In this document: piece after piece, positions 1 through 10,355 of the stretch | Numbering within the stretch: the stretch's first letter is position 1 | Layout: each line of letters opens with the position of its first letter | Source: Podarcis raffonei | Taxonomy: Eukaryota; Chordata; Lepidosauria; Squamata; Lacertidae | DNA: 64,000 bases | Assembly (NCBI RefSeq): GCF_027172205.1 | Contig: NC_070614.1 | Coordinates: 50,532,001 to 50,596,000, forward strand | Reading direction: 5' to 3' | Notes under the pieces: generated by a model | Told to the model about the DNA's origin: nothing | What the model saw: the letters and a program-made list of their open reading frames with translations, nothing else | Database searches by the model: none | Program-made: the position numbers and the translations under genes

Positions 1-117
1 TATATTGCCGTGAAGGAAATTAGGGCTTCCAAACAACTCTCAGCAACAAACTACTCTTCTCAGGATTATCTAGGGGAAGCCATGGCTGTTTAAAGTGGAA
101 TAAGAGCGCTTTAAATG

Positions 118-283
118 TATAATAATTTATTATTTATACCCTGCCCACCTTGGCTGGGTTTCCCCCAGCCAGCCACTCTGGGCGGCTCCCAACAGAATAT
201 TAAATACACGACAAAACATCAAACATTAAAAACTTCCCTAAACAGGGCTGCCTTCAGACACCTTCTAAAAGTCAGGTAGCCTT
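118..283 (-). mobile_element. L2/CR1-like LINE 3' end
   Basis: The 3' terminal segment of the family whose sense strand ends GGAAGCCGCCCAGAGTGGC...GGGCGGGGTATAAATAATAA; here it reads on the minus strand with its TTA tail at the left. Confidence 0.75.
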
Positions 284-554
284 TGATAGAATTAGAAGCT
301 GAAACTTGCCTAACGTCGGCGTGCTGGGCCTGCTGGTGACGGCGCCGACACTCAGTCGTGGCACCGTGATCCGTGCCGCAGAGGAAGTCAGCTGGAACGA
401 AGCAGCACACAATAAATAGGTCATTCAGGGTCACTGGCTCAGAAAACGGCCTGTTTTAAAAGGGCCTTCAGTAATACTGTGTCATGGGCTGGTTGGATGC
501 GGCGGGATGGTGGAAGGAACCAGCTAGGGAACTCCCCAGGGGAAAAAGGCTGAG
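284..554. other. Unassigned sequence
   Basis: Downstream intron or flank of the TAF9-like gene. No coding frame, RNA gene or clear repeat is seen here. Confidence 0.4.
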
Positions 555-1100
555 CCCGGGATTGGAGGTGAAATGACGATGAGCAGACAGAGGAAGAAGA
601 CGATAACGGACTGGCATAGCAAACGACAAGAATTTGCTGAAATGGAGCAGTTGACAAACAGCCTGAGAGGCAACTCAAAACAAACATTTATGAGAAAATG
701 GGAGAGATATAAGACATATGTTCAAAAATATGGTAAAGGTTCGCTATCTATGCTAGCATTTGAGTGACGGAGAGAAATTGAGTTGAGAAATAAGATTAAG
801 GGTACGTATTGATATAGGAATGCATTCGATAAAATGTAAAGAAATATATAATAATAAGAGTAAAAAAGAGAGTAAAAAGGAATATACAACGGGATAGACA
901 GGAAGTCCAAAGTGTTGGCACATATATGATTTTGGAATAGCTTTATGTCTTTGGTTTTTCTTTTTTCTTTCTTTAGGTACATAAATTTGGTATATAAATT
1001 TTGTATACGTGTTGGAAATTATATTATACTATGCCCTGTAATGTAATATGATAATGTATACATATGTGGCATAAGAACGTTAATTAAAAGAAAATAATAA
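555..1100 (+). mobile_element. L1 LINE 3' end
   Basis: Encodes the last residues of an L1-type ORF2 (QEFAEMEQLTNSLRGNSKQ, ERYKTYVQKYGK) and then an A/T-rich 3' UTR. A close relative occurs at 39540-40065. Confidence 0.75.
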
Positions 1101-1205
1101 AGACAGAAGAAGAAGACTAGGAGGAGATATGGGAAGCTGGAGAGGCTGCAGTGAGCAGGGAGAGTGTGTGGCAGACAGACTCTTCCTTTTGGGTAGTCTC
1201 CTTAC

Positions 1206-2853
1206 CTTCTTCTGAAAAGACTTCAGCCTGTAATTTGGGGCTGTGAGGCAGTATCTATCCGGCGGCAACCTCGGGCCTGAGTACGGCTTTATCAGAGGCA
1301 ACGGCGTCTGGTTCTTCTGTCTCGCAATATCTAGCAAAAACTTTTTCCAAGAAAGGAAAAAAAAGAAGTAATAAGAACACAGGAAGGTACCTTGAATACC
1401 AAGTCAGCCCATTGGTCCAGCAAGCTCAGTAATGGGCTCCCTGATTGGAAGCAGAAGCTCTCTAGGGCAGGCATAGGCAAACTCGGCCCTCCAGATGTTT
1501 TGGGACTACAACTCCCATCATCCCTGACCACTGGTCCTGTTAGCTAGGGATGATGGGAGTTGTAGTCCCAAAACAGCTGGAGGGCCGAGTTTGCCTAGGG
1601 TTTCAGGCCAGGGTCTCAACCAGCCTGACCTGGAAGAGATGCCAAAGATTAAGTTTAAGACCTTCTGCATGCAAAGCTGGAGCTCTACAGCTAAGCTCCT
1701 CTCAAATTCCTCCTCAGCACCGACCACACTGGTGAAGAGGGAAATCACAAAGCGCTGGTCCACATCTAGGCCACATTGACAGCGTACGTTTAAAGCACAT
1801 CAAACAGCCATGAATTCTGGGAGCTGAAGTTTGTTAAGTACGTAAGAATCACAGAACTACAGAGTTGGGAACCCAACTCTGGTCATCTAGTCCAACCCCC
1901 CTGAAATGCAGGAATAGGAAGGTGGCCAATACAGGAATCGAACCCGTGACCTTGGCGTTATCAGCACCACGTTCTAACCAACTGAGCTAACTCTTGGCCT
2001 TGAGGGTGCTGAGAGTTGTTAAGATGCCCCTGTTCCCCTCACAGAGCTATTACAGTGGTACCTTGGGTTACAAACGCTTCAGGTTACATACGCTTCAGGT
2101 TACAGACTCCGCTAACCCAGAAATAGTGCTTCAGGTTAAGAACTTTGCTTCAGGATGAGAACAGAAATCGTGTGGTGGCGGGGCAGCGGCAGCGGCAGGA
2201 GGCCCCATTAGCTAAAGTGGTGCTTCAGGTTAAGAATAGTTTCAGGTTAAGTACAGACTCCGGAACGAACTAAGTGCTTAACCCGAGGTACCACTGTATT
2301 TGAAAACTGTATCTCTTGAAAACTGTATCTCTGCGAGGGGAAAAAGAGCTCTCCAAATAACTCAGCATTCTTCACAAACTGCACCTCCCAGAATTCTTTG
2401 AGGCGGAAGTCAACACTGTTTAAAGTGCTATCACAGCACGTTAAATGCAAAGTGTGGATGGGGCCTTAGCCTCTCATTTAGTTAGTTATTGTTTACCTGC
2501 CACCTTCCTTCCATAATAGGGCCCAGGATGGTATATATGTGGCTCCCAGGTGTTCTACCCAGGCGCTTCCCACCAGCTTAGCTTGAGCAAGGCGATGGCC
2601 TCACTTGACTTCCACACCACAGGGCCCTGTCTACCTTGCTCATGTTAATTTTGCAGAGAGCTATGCTCGTGTATGGCTTTAAATGAATAATAAGAATTCC
2701 TCCCTTTCCCCAATATCACATGATGCTTTAGAAACTTCTAGAGCCATTGATGTATTAATACATCACTGATGTATTAATCGCCTTTCAAACTGCCATCTCA
2801 AGGCCCTTTACACATAAGGCAATAATAATAATAATAATAACAACAGCAGCAGC

Positions 2854-2885
<32 letters not shown>

Positions 2886-3876
2886 CTACTAAAGGATAAT
2901 TAAAAACAGTTAAAACATACATCTCTGGGTGGCGGCGAAGTGAATGACTGGTCCGTCCTGCACTGGATAGCCAGCCTCACATCGTCTGCGTCAACGCTCG
3001 ACTTCTTTGCGTGACTGGAATAAATTTTGGCATCTTCCAAGATGGTTGTCACATATCCTGTCAGGAAGTAAAAGCCAGAATGCAAGAACGTAAGAGCGGC
3101 CTGCAGGATCAAGCCAAAGATTCATTTAGCCCAGTATCCCGTTCACACAGCAGCCAACAAGGCGCCTCTTCTGGGAAACCCATGGGCAGGACCTGAGGAC
3201 AACACTTGCGATTCCCAGCAAATCCGTGTTCAGAACAGTGATAGAAACTCAGATATATAAGATGGGCACCAAATGGCTCCTTAAACCAGGATTACAGTTG
3301 CCAAAACAGAATGTCTAGTAGAATTCTACTGCCATGCGCTCTACGTGGGGCTACCTTTGAAGGTGACCCAGAAACTGCAACTAATCCAGAATGCGGCAGC
3401 CAGACTGGGGTCTGGGAGTGGCCCCTGAGACCACATAACATTGGTCCTGAAAGACCTACCGGTACATCAGCTCCCAGTACGTTTCCGAGCACAATTCAAA
3501 GTGCTGGTGTTGACCTTGAAAGCCCTAAACGGCCTCAAAGGCCCAGTATACCTGAAGGAGCGTCTCCACCCCCATCATTCTGCCTGGACACTGAGTTCCA
3601 GCGCCGAGGGCCTTCTGGCGGTTCCCTCCCTGCGAGAAGCAAAGCTACAGGGAACCAGGCAGAGGGCCTTCTCGGTGGTGGCACCCGCCCTGTGGGACGC
3701 CCTCCCACCAGATGTCAAAGAGATAAGCAACTACCTGACATTTAGAAGACATCTGAAGGCAGCCCTGTTCAGGGAAGTTTTTAATGTGTGACATTTTAAT
3801 GTATTTTTAATCTTTGTTGGAAGCCACCCAGAGTGGCTGGGGAAACCCAGCCAGATGGATGGTGTACAAATAATAA

Positions 3877-3908
<32 letters not shown>

Positions 3909-5275
3909 TACTACTACAGGATAGGGGATTAGTGTGCAAAAACAGTAGCGATCCAAGGATCCCCAGGCAAGACCTCCAGATGGTGGAGACATCAGGCACC
4001 ACTCTGGCGCCCAGGCATCTTCACTTGGTCACAAGTGGCAGATAGCCAGGTGCAAAATGTGCCTAGCAGCTGGCCCATTCCTAATTGTCAGGGACTGGGC
4101 AGAGGAGGAATGGTGGAGACCGCCTCCCCATCCTGACCCTTCCAGAGAGGAGGAGGAAGAAGACACTATAGATTTACAACAGGGGTTTGAGGGAGGTCGC
4201 AGCTCAGAGACAGATGAGGGGAAACGTTGGGAGATCATGGGAGAGCCAGAACAACACCTGGCTGACACGTTGTCATCAGAAAGCATTCCAGACCCTCCAT
4301 CTCCCAGAGCCCAGCGAGCCTTAAAAGGAGGAGAGCAAAGAGCTCAAAGGCAGAGGGCATGATGACAAAGGAGGAAGTGGGAGAGACGGGGGTGGAGATT
4401 CACAAGCGACAACACCATTATCCATTCAGCATTACTGTATTTTAATACAGTGGTACCTCGGGTTAAGTACTTAATTCAAATTCAAATTCAAATTCCTTTA
4501 TTAGGCATATCACACCTCACATTAACAAACAAACATCATATACAGACTGTATAAAATACGGGCTCAGCGAACACAATTTATCCCAGTCCTATTCTTAACT
4601 CCAAAAAATAAATCAATGTACATAAATAATATAAAACAACACAGCAACATCACCTACCATTAAAAACCACTAAGTCTCTTTATCATGGCCCATTCTTTCT
4701 TCATGGACAGCACTTAAAAATTCAGCCGTTATTAAAGTAATTTGATCATCGCTGTCCGCCAGCAGGTCCTGAACAGTTGGTTGTGTAAAAAACTGTCTAT
4801 TAAATTTTAGGGCCTCAAATAATTGTCTTCTGGCATAGCTGCCAAAATCACAGGAAAAGAATATATGCTCTAGAGTATCGGGTTCCTGTTTTCTGCATTT
4901 ACAGAGACGCTCTGATTCTGGGATAGCTAAGTATCTTCCTCTCACTACCGCCGAGGGAAACATGTTAAATCTGGCCAACATAAACAGCCTACACGATTCA
5001 AGTACATAATTCGTTCCGGAGGTCTGTTCTTAACCTGAAACTGTTCTTAACCTGGAGCACCACTTTAGCTAATGGGGCCTCCTGCTGCTGCCACGCCGCC
5101 GGAGCACGATTTCTGTTCTCATCCTGAAGCAAAGTTCTTAACCCGAGGTACTATTTCTGGGTTAGCGGATTCTGTAACCTGAAGTGTATGTAACCAGAGG
5201 TACCACTGTATTGTGTTGGAAACCACCCAGAGTGGCTGGGGAAGCCCAACCAGATGGGCGGGGTATAAATAATAA

Positions 5276-5319
<44 letters not shown>

Positions 5320-7302
5320 AGAGGCTGGGTTCTATAGCCTCTCTCTGTAAAGAGTGAAATGAAAAAGGACTGTAAGAAACTTTTCCTTGTCTCTATACTT
5401 TCCTGGGCAACCAGCCGGGGGCCACTAACGGCATCCTGACACTACTAACACTGGTTCAGAAAGTGCCTCTGAAAGTGGAGGCAGCCCACAGCAGCCACTG
5501 GAAGCCTTATTATCCTCTGATCCTCCCTTAAAGCCATCCAAGTTGGGGGATGATAAAGAAAAACTAGGGGTGGTTGGCTTTTGCTACCCAACTCCCCCAA
5601 GGGACTGTGCCCTCTAAGTCCATGATCGGTCAGAGATGAATGGATGGGGGCAGGAGGCAGTGAAAGCCAGGTAGATCTTACTTTTTCTGTTGCAGCAGAG
5701 TTCCCTCCCCTCCTTGCAAGGAGGCAAGAAAGACCCCGAACCAAGAAGAAACCTCTCTTTTTAAGTTACAGATAGGTAGCCGTGTTGGTCTGCCATAGTC
5801 AAAACAAAAAAATTTTTTTCCTTCCAGTAGCACCTTAAAGACCAACTAAGAACTAACTTAGTTGGTCTTTAAGGTGCTACTGGAAGGAATTTTTTTTTTT
5901 TGTTTTCTCTCTTTTTAAGGTTTGCATTTTGGCACAGAGAAGAAGCACATCCCCTACACAAACAGTCAGAAATTATATCACACCTACAGTGGGGTTGCTG
6001 TGGCTCAGGCAGGCCAAGGTGTGATATTCCTGAGGATTTGGCAAGTTTCACATAGTTCCAGACACGGTTTACCCAAAACATTGGCATTTGATATGACAAT
6101 CAAGATGCCTGTCAGACATCCCTCAGTGCAGAGCATCTGAGCAAACAATCACAATTAATACAAAGGAGGTTCATCAATATAGGAGAGGAATCCCTTCAGG
6201 AACTTCCCCTGATTGCTATCTGCCTACCTGTTCAGGAAAGGGGGATTAAGGAGGCAGAGGAAATATTGAGTCTTTAGCGAGAGCCAAGATGGCTTTCGGA
6301 TTGCTCTCCTGTACCGTTTTAGACATGTGGTTTATATACTTATGTACGTGTGTTTACCTTGTGCAATTATCAACATGTATTCTATATTTGGGACCTTAGA
6401 ATTCCTATTAACAACAGAAAGTTGGTTCTGCCAGGAGCTCAGACTTCTGGGTAAAGAGGGAAGTTCAAAAGAAAGCAATTTCTCTCTGATAGCTGCTGGC
6501 ACTCTCACCAATTTTTCCTGTGCTACATTGTACCAGGGCTTCAAGGCCCAAGGTGTGTTTGCCTTGTGCAATTATCAACATACAGTGGACGCGTGGGTTG
6601 CGAATGTGATCCGCGCGGAAGGCACGTCTGCAACCCGCAGTGTTCGCAACCCGCAGCGCCGCGACTGCGCACACGCGGGTTGAGATTCGGCGCTTCTGCG
6701 CATGTGCAAAGCGTGATTTAGCGCTTCGGCGCATGTGTGAGCGCCAAAACCCAGAAGTAATCCGTTCTAGTACTTCCAGGTTCCATCGCGTCCGTAACCC
6801 GAAAATGCGTAACCTGAAGCGTCTGTAACCCGAGATATGACTGTAGATCTGATACCTTATAATTCCTGTAACAATATATAACTCCCACCTGGCAGGGGCA
6901 AATTCACCCAAACCTTTGACATGGAGGCAACATTTTGTTTCATTAAAAAAACAAAAACCACACACAGCATGGAGACAACTTACTATATGCAAACTCCAGC
7001 ATCTGATTTATAACCCGTGGCTCATATTCAGTGATCCCCATGTCTTTCAGGATCTGGGCCATCACCTGTGCAAACCAAGAGAGCAGAAGGGCGCGTGAGA
7101 GGCAGGATTCCCGCTATGGGCTGCAAACTGGGCTGCAAGCAGGAAACGCAACCGCTTCCCTTGCAGCTGCAGCCCCCCTGCAAGCCCAGGGGGTGGGGGT
7201 CCCCGGTAGCCCCTCTCCCCGCCTCCCCTCCCAACCCCACACCTGAGCGTCTTTGGGCGCGCTCTTGGGCGACGCCATCTTCACCGCCTCCATCGCCGCC
7301 AT
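1206..7302 (-). CDS. TAF9: TAF9/TAF9B transcription factor subunit, first four coding exons (3' part outside window)
   Basis: Histone-fold subunit of TFIID and SAGA-type coactivators; it pairs with TAF6 in the nucleus. Four exons read in phase on the minus strand: 7302-7243 (20 codons, [20 protein letters not shown]), 7065-6984 ([18 protein letters not shown]...), 3057-2921 ([18 protein letters not shown]... to SPPPRD) and 1340-1206 ([16 protein letters not shown]... to KSFQKK). Every junction has GT donor and AG acceptor. The first Met at 7302 was chosen because the reading is open from it; a second Met four codons in (7293) is equally possible. Exons 2 and 3 carry the histone fold, exon 4 the conserved proline-rich block after it. 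The C-terminal exon(s) are not found in 1-1205 and must lie to the left. LKSFQKK resembles TAF9, DIARQKNQ resembles TAF9B, and the intron-split coding region favours a TAF9B-like structure (human TAF9 coding sequence is, from memory, essentially unsplit). Membership of the TAF9 family is secure; the paralogue is not. Confidence 0.88.
1464..1600. mobile_element. Palindromic MITE (hAT-like)
   Basis: Inverted halves GGCAAACTCGGCCCTCCAG / CTGGAGGGCCGAGTTTGCC enclose the pair GGGACTACAACTCCCATCAT / ATGATGGGAGTTGTAGTCCC. The whole folds back on itself, typical of a short hAT-type non-autonomous element. Diverged relatives of the core are at 23465-23585 and 57735-57830. Confidence 0.6.
1838..1996 (-). 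mobile_element. tRNA-derived SINE with CR1-type tail
   Basis: On the minus strand a tRNA-like head (GTTAGCTCAGTTGGTTAGAA with a GGTTCGATTCC box) is joined to the CR1-type 3' end containing GGACTAGATGACC-like and GAATTCTACAGTTC-like segments. The head explains the tRNA-like look at 1920-1990. Confidence 0.7.
2053..2296. mobile_element. Pogo/Tigger-type MITE with TA target repeat
   Basis: 244 bp with terminal inverted repeats CAGTGGTACC(T/C)(T/C)GGGTTA and TA on both sides. Seven copies of this family occur in the window. The TA duplication and CAG...CTG ends place it with Tc1/mariner-superfamily (pogo/Tigger) non-autonomous elements. Confidence 0.75.
2820..2887. repeat. (ATA)n/(CAA)n microsatellite
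   Basis: AAT units followed by CAG/CAA units, just 3' of TAF9 exon 3 in the intron. Confidence 0.9.
3320..3918 (+). mobile_element. L2/CR1-like LINE 3' fragment
   Basis: Encodes pieces of the C-terminal end of a Jockey-superfamily RT ([40 protein letters not shown]) in several frames, then the 3' UTR and a (TTA)n tail at 3877-3915. Shortened and frameshifted relative to the better copy at 11505. Confidence 0.8.
4448..5208. mobile_element. Pogo/Tigger-type MITE, split by a LINE fragment
   Basis: Ends CAGTGGTACCTCGGGTTA and GGTACCACTG with flanking TA. The LINE fragment at 4478-4999 interrupts it with the target repeat AAGTAC(T/A)TAATTC. Confidence 0.75.
4478..4999 (-). mobile_element. Non-LTR LINE C-terminal fragment (Rex1/CR1-like)
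   Basis: Minus strand encodes [20 protein letters not shown] and a Cys-rich end [20 protein letters not shown], typical of the tail of a LINE RT protein, then a 3' end with AATTTG repeats at 4478-4500. Flanked by a 13-bp target repeat with one mismatch. Related to the elements at 12241-13370. Confidence 0.65.
5818..5889. repeat. Perfect 33-bp inverted repeat (foldback)
   Basis: Left arm 5818-5850 (TTCCTTCCAGTAGCACCTTA onward) and right arm 5857-5889 pair without mismatch around a 6-bp spacer. The unit itself is the common reptile SINE end carrying the AGTAGCACCTTAAAGACC motif; the sense copy starts near 5765 (TAGCCGTGTTGGTCTG). Confidence 0.85.
6290..6582. repeat. Diverged tandem repeat around GTGCAATTATCAACAT
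   Basis: The block TGTGTTTACCTTGTGCAATT at about 6350-6375 recurs at 6556-6580 (205 bp later), followed in each case by a similar ...CCTTA-GAATTCCT / CCTTATAATTCCT segment, the second copy split by the MITE at 6583. The same segment appears inverted at 10600-10645, so it is part of an unclassified repeat. Confidence 0.4.
6583..6843. mobile_element. Variant MITE with imperfect ends
   Basis: 261 bp with TA on both sides; ends CAGTGGACGCGTGGGTT and AACCCGAGATATGACTG. Related in style to the CAGTGGTACC family (GTAACC-CGAA, CTGAAGCG motifs) but with a different, CpG-rich interior. Confidence 0.55.
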
Positions 7303-7560
7303 CGCTCCCAGGCGGTGGGGGGAGGGGGGGGAGAGCAGATGCAGCTCACTGGGCATGCGCGCGCCAATGGCGCATGTGCAGTAGAGAAAACGAAGCGAAG
7401 GCCTGGCAGTTTCTCCCTCTTACGATTGCCCGATTGGCTCGTTGACATATAGAGGGGTTGCTGGGATTTTTTTCAAAGACTAGCACCTCCTCCGTCCGGA
7501 GGCGGCACTTCCGGGTTTCCTTTGACAAAGTCATTTTAACTGCAGCCGCGAAACAATCAC
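7303..7560 (-). promoter_or_regulatory. CpG-rich promoter of the TAF9-like gene
   Basis: The region immediately upstream of the start codon is GC- and CpG-rich and has no TATA box. It holds NRF1-like palindromes (GCATGCGCGC at about 7353-7362 and GCGCATGTGCA at 7370-7380), an inverted CCAAT around CCAATGG (7364-7370) and an ETS-type site CACTTCCGGG at 7506-7515. This is the usual make-up of a housekeeping TFIID-subunit promoter. No gene is visible on the other side, so bidirectional use is not supported. Confidence 0.55.
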
Positions 7561-7639
7561 TTGATTAAGGACCAATTGAAGAAATTCTAGATTGTGGCAG
7601 CGATTTCATTTAAGTGGCAGGAGCAACACTCTGCTTCCT

Positions 7640-7900
7640 TCCTTCCTTGGAGATTTCTCTGTTTTAGATGACATTCCTGCCATTGCGGGGGGTTGGACTA
7701 GATGACCCTTAGGGTTCCCTTCCATCCCTACAATTCTGGGGGAGAAAGCGGTGAAAATATGCTCAGGAGTCCACGTTTATTTTCTGCCTCGGGTTTTATT
7801 TTTATTTTTTTAACAATTTTTTTTGGTTTTCACAAAATTATAAACAAACACATAAACCAACATAAATCATAACCTTATTAAAAATTAGACTTATGAACAT
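7640..7900. mobile_element. CR1-type tail (7670-7740) and L1 3' end (7795-7900, minus)
   Basis: GGGTTGGACTAGATGACCCT is the CR1-type SINE/LINE end; the A/T-rich stretch after 7795 (TTAACAATTTTTTTTGG, reverse) looks like an L1 3' UTR on the minus strand. Confidence 0.5.
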
Positions 7901-8280
7901 TGTTAAGTGACTTCCTCGCTTCCCCTTGGTTGAATTTCATTGCACGCCTTTTAACGGTTTTCCAAATCACAGTTCTTATAAAGTTTAACGTGAACATGTT
8001 TACGTTCTTATAAAGTTTAACGTGAAGGAAGGAGCGAAGCGTTGCAAAGCCCGGCTCGCTGCTGCAGCAGGCGGCTCGCCGAGAAGCAAAAGGGAGCCAG
8101 GCTGCAGTTGCCGTTCTCTCTGCATCGCGACGCTTTAACGTGGGGATGTGAACTCCAGTGGGGCTTCCGAGTCTACAAAAACACGCGCGATCGCGGTTGC
8201 AATACCTCGAAAGGAGAGGGAGAAGGGGGTGGGTGGAATCCTGTTAACTGTTGGAACTCCAAATTGCGGGCGTGGGTTTA

Positions 8281-8346
<66 letters not shown>

Positions 8347-8361
8347 TATTATTATTATTAT
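8281..8361. repeat. (TTA)n microsatellite, about 80 bp
   Basis: Near-perfect ATT repeat. Similar runs end the L2-like LINEs at 3877, 5272, 12078, 16814, 40640, 47176 and 58378, but no LINE sequence adjoins this one. Confidence 0.95.
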
Positions 8362-8791
8362 TTACAAAGCAACATTTTACTTTTGTTGTGGCAAAAAAGA
8401 AGAAGGCACATTTTATAGATAAAATGCAGAACCCTGAAATACTGACACATTCTCTTATCGTGCACAATGCCGAGGTTCACTTTAAAACTGCAATTAAAAA
8501 TGTACAAAAAAAAAATCAAACCCACAAAGCTTCTAAAAAAGGAACCTGCAGGCACTTAGTCTTGTGGAATGTGTAAAAAGTTAGCCTGCTAAAGAAAAGA
8601 GTGGACTTCTTGTGAAGTTTTTGAAGAAATATGGATCAGTTCATTTTATTTGGGAATTCAAGCGGGCGTAGGTTTATGTCAGGCCAGCAAAGACAGTCTC
8701 TTTCCGAGCAGCCCAAGGGAACGCAGCACTTAGATGAAATCGGGGTCAATCAATCCATAATTTAAAATAGAAACAAAATAAAGACAACTGT

Positions 8792-8862
8792 TGCATTGGC
8801 CGGGAATCGAACCCGGGCCTCCCGCGTGGCAGGCGAGAATTCTACCACTGAACCACCAATGC
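8792..8862 (-). tRNA. tRNA-Gly (anticodon GCC)
   Basis: A 71-nt gene on the minus strand, GCATTGG...CCAATGC plus discriminator A, with the A box (TGGTTCAGTGG), anticodon loop CTGCCAC and B box (GGTTCGATTCC) all canonical for vertebrate tRNA-Gly-GCC. Acceptor, anticodon and T stems pair. The 3' flank has only an interrupted T run (TTTATTTT) as terminator. It faces away from an identical gene 135 bp to the right. Confidence 0.93.
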
Positions 8863-8997
8863 AGGCACGAGCTGAATTTTTTTGCAGGGATGCATGTGCA
8901 CATCATGCTGGACGCTTCTAATGGTGACTGCGCAAGAGCATCCTTGCTAATTGCAGTAATTAAAAAGAGTTGCTGCAGAAACGTTGTGCATGCAAAT

Positions 8998-9068
8998 GCA
9001 TTGGTGGTTCAGTGGTAGAATTCTCGCCTGCCACGCGGGAGGCCCGGGTTCGATTCCCGGCCAATGCA
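8998..9068 (+). tRNA. tRNA-Gly (anticodon GCC)
   Basis: A 71-nt gene identical by eye to the minus-strand copy at 8792-8862, with A box, GCC anticodon, B box and paired acceptor stem. A T6 Pol III terminator follows at 9078-9083. The two copies form a divergent pair. Confidence 0.94.
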
Positions 9069-9303
9069 AGAAGCTTCTTTTTTGCTGCCCCCCCAACCCC
9101 CCCCCACCTAGGAAAGGTATCCAATGTTCCACAGTTGCAAAAGCAAATACTACTCTCCTGGCATAAGCTTTCTGTGCACCACCATCAGTTTCGTCAGGTG
9201 CATGCTGGCTTGTGCTGTGGTGCACAAATGGTTTTGCTCCAACAAGTGTTAGCTGCTTTTGCAATGACTGGATTCTCTTGCATGGGGTGGGGGAGAAGGA
9301 ATT

Positions 9304-9375
9304 TGCATTGGTGGGGAATCGAACCCACGGTCTCCCATGTGGCGGGTGAAAATTCTACCACTGAATCATCAATGC
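9304..9375 (-). tRNA. tRNA-Gly(GCC)-like gene, diverged, probable pseudogene
   Basis: Minus-strand sequence GCATTGATGATTCAGTGG...CCACCAATGC. The anticodon GCC and the B box TTCGATTCC are kept. The T stem has changed on both sides (GTGGG/CCCAC in place of CCGGG/CCCGG) and still pairs, but acceptor position 7:66 is A-C and the anticodon stem has a mismatch with two G-T pairs. It lies about 240 bp from the intact plus-strand gene and probably arose from it. Paired T-stem changes leave open that it was under selection for a time. Confidence 0.6.
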
Positions 9376-9379
9376 AAGC

Positions 9380-10355
9380 AAACCCAACATCTGTTGACAT
9401 TGCTTTAAGTCCGGGAAAAGAATTTTCAATGTATATGTCATGCATCCTTTGTTTTGTAAGCACTCAAAGTTTCTTCAACTTTATACACCATTGGACATAA
9501 TAATAATCCCCAAAGTGTGATGTAAGAGTGTGTGTGTGTTTTTGTGTGTGTGTGATCAGCAGTACACAACCTATATCACACCTTGGTGTCCTTTTATATT
9601 TTTACTTACTCAAGGAGGCCACATCACCCAGAAAGTGTTTTGTTGCAGCTTTAACGAAAATGACTTAGCGCTTTAGATGTCTTAATTGATTTACCAGTGC
9701 CAGAATTTGTGTGCTATCAACAACTGTTTTGCAAATTACCACCAATATTAAGGAAGCTTTCTCTTTCTATACTTTCCTGCCTTTCCCTTCCCTCTGACCT
9801 AACTTTCCAGTTCCCCTGCACCATTCATAACAACCTTTTATAACATGTACATACAGGGATGTTCATTACAGATACATAACATGTATCTGATGGATTGGGC
9901 TGTGGTCTGCGAAACAAATTTATTAAGCCATTAAGGCGTCATGAGACTTTGTTGTTTTTTCTGTAAGAGATTAAATACTGCCACCCTTCTGGAAAGTTTT
10001 GATTTTGGGGGATGGGGGGGCGGAGTCCAGCCCAGCTTTGCACAACATTGTGCCCTCTATTTTGGAGAAGGTTCTTCTAACCCAGTCTCTGATAAGCCCT
10101 CTTCTCTCTCTGCCACAACTCGCAGGCCCTGTAAATGGATTGCCAAATTTTTTACATGGTGGCTGCTTTGTGTGGGGCACAAGGGGGCACCCCACCCTAT
10201 GAACGATAATCCCCAGATTTCATGGGGTTTTTTTTTTTACAAAAAAATGAATATATAACCAGTCACTTTCCAGCATTTGTAGAACCTGAGATATGAGGCA
10301 AAAATTGCCCTGTTGGAACAAGCAGGATTCAAGCACAAAAAACCTTCTGACCCCC
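9380..10355. other. Unassigned sequence with a (TG)n run
   Basis: Contains a TG/TTTG microsatellite at about 9522-9555. No coding frame with recognisable content and no clear repeat family. Confidence 0.4.

Larger units (their letters stand above)
1780..2462. mobile_element. hAT-like MITE interrupted by a SINE and a second MITE
   Basis: Outer parts 1780-1837, 1997-2050 and 2299-2462 share the motif pairs TTTAAAG-CACAT / GTGCTATCACAG and CTGGGAGCTGAAG / CACCTCCCAGAATTC, reading as two inverted ends of one element. A CR1-tailed SINE (1838-1996) and a TA-flanked MITE (2053-2296) were inserted later. Confidence 0.45.
4400..5318 (+). mobile_element. L2-like LINE 3' end split by a MITE
   Basis: ACTGTATTTTAATA (to 4447) and GTTGGAAACCACCCAGAGTGG...(TTA)n (5213-5317) are the two halves of the usual L2-like 3' end. 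The MITE at 4448-5208 lies between them with a TA repeat. Confidence 0.65.
4086..5441. mobile_element. Probable solo LTR with nested insertions
   Basis: Outer sequence begins TGTCAGGG and ends TCCTGACA, with near-matching 5-bp flanks CTAAT/CTACT. An L2 3' end, a MITE and another LINE piece have since inserted inside it. An old fossil; no internal genes. Confidence 0.5.

Noticed and set aside
6465-6992. 175-codon minus-strand frame
   Set aside because: It spans the CpG-rich MITE at 6583-6843 and unrelated flanks; the open frame is explained by base composition.
8135-8576. Frames rich in Asn, Leu or Ile on both strands
   Set aside because: Translation of the (TTA)n microsatellite.
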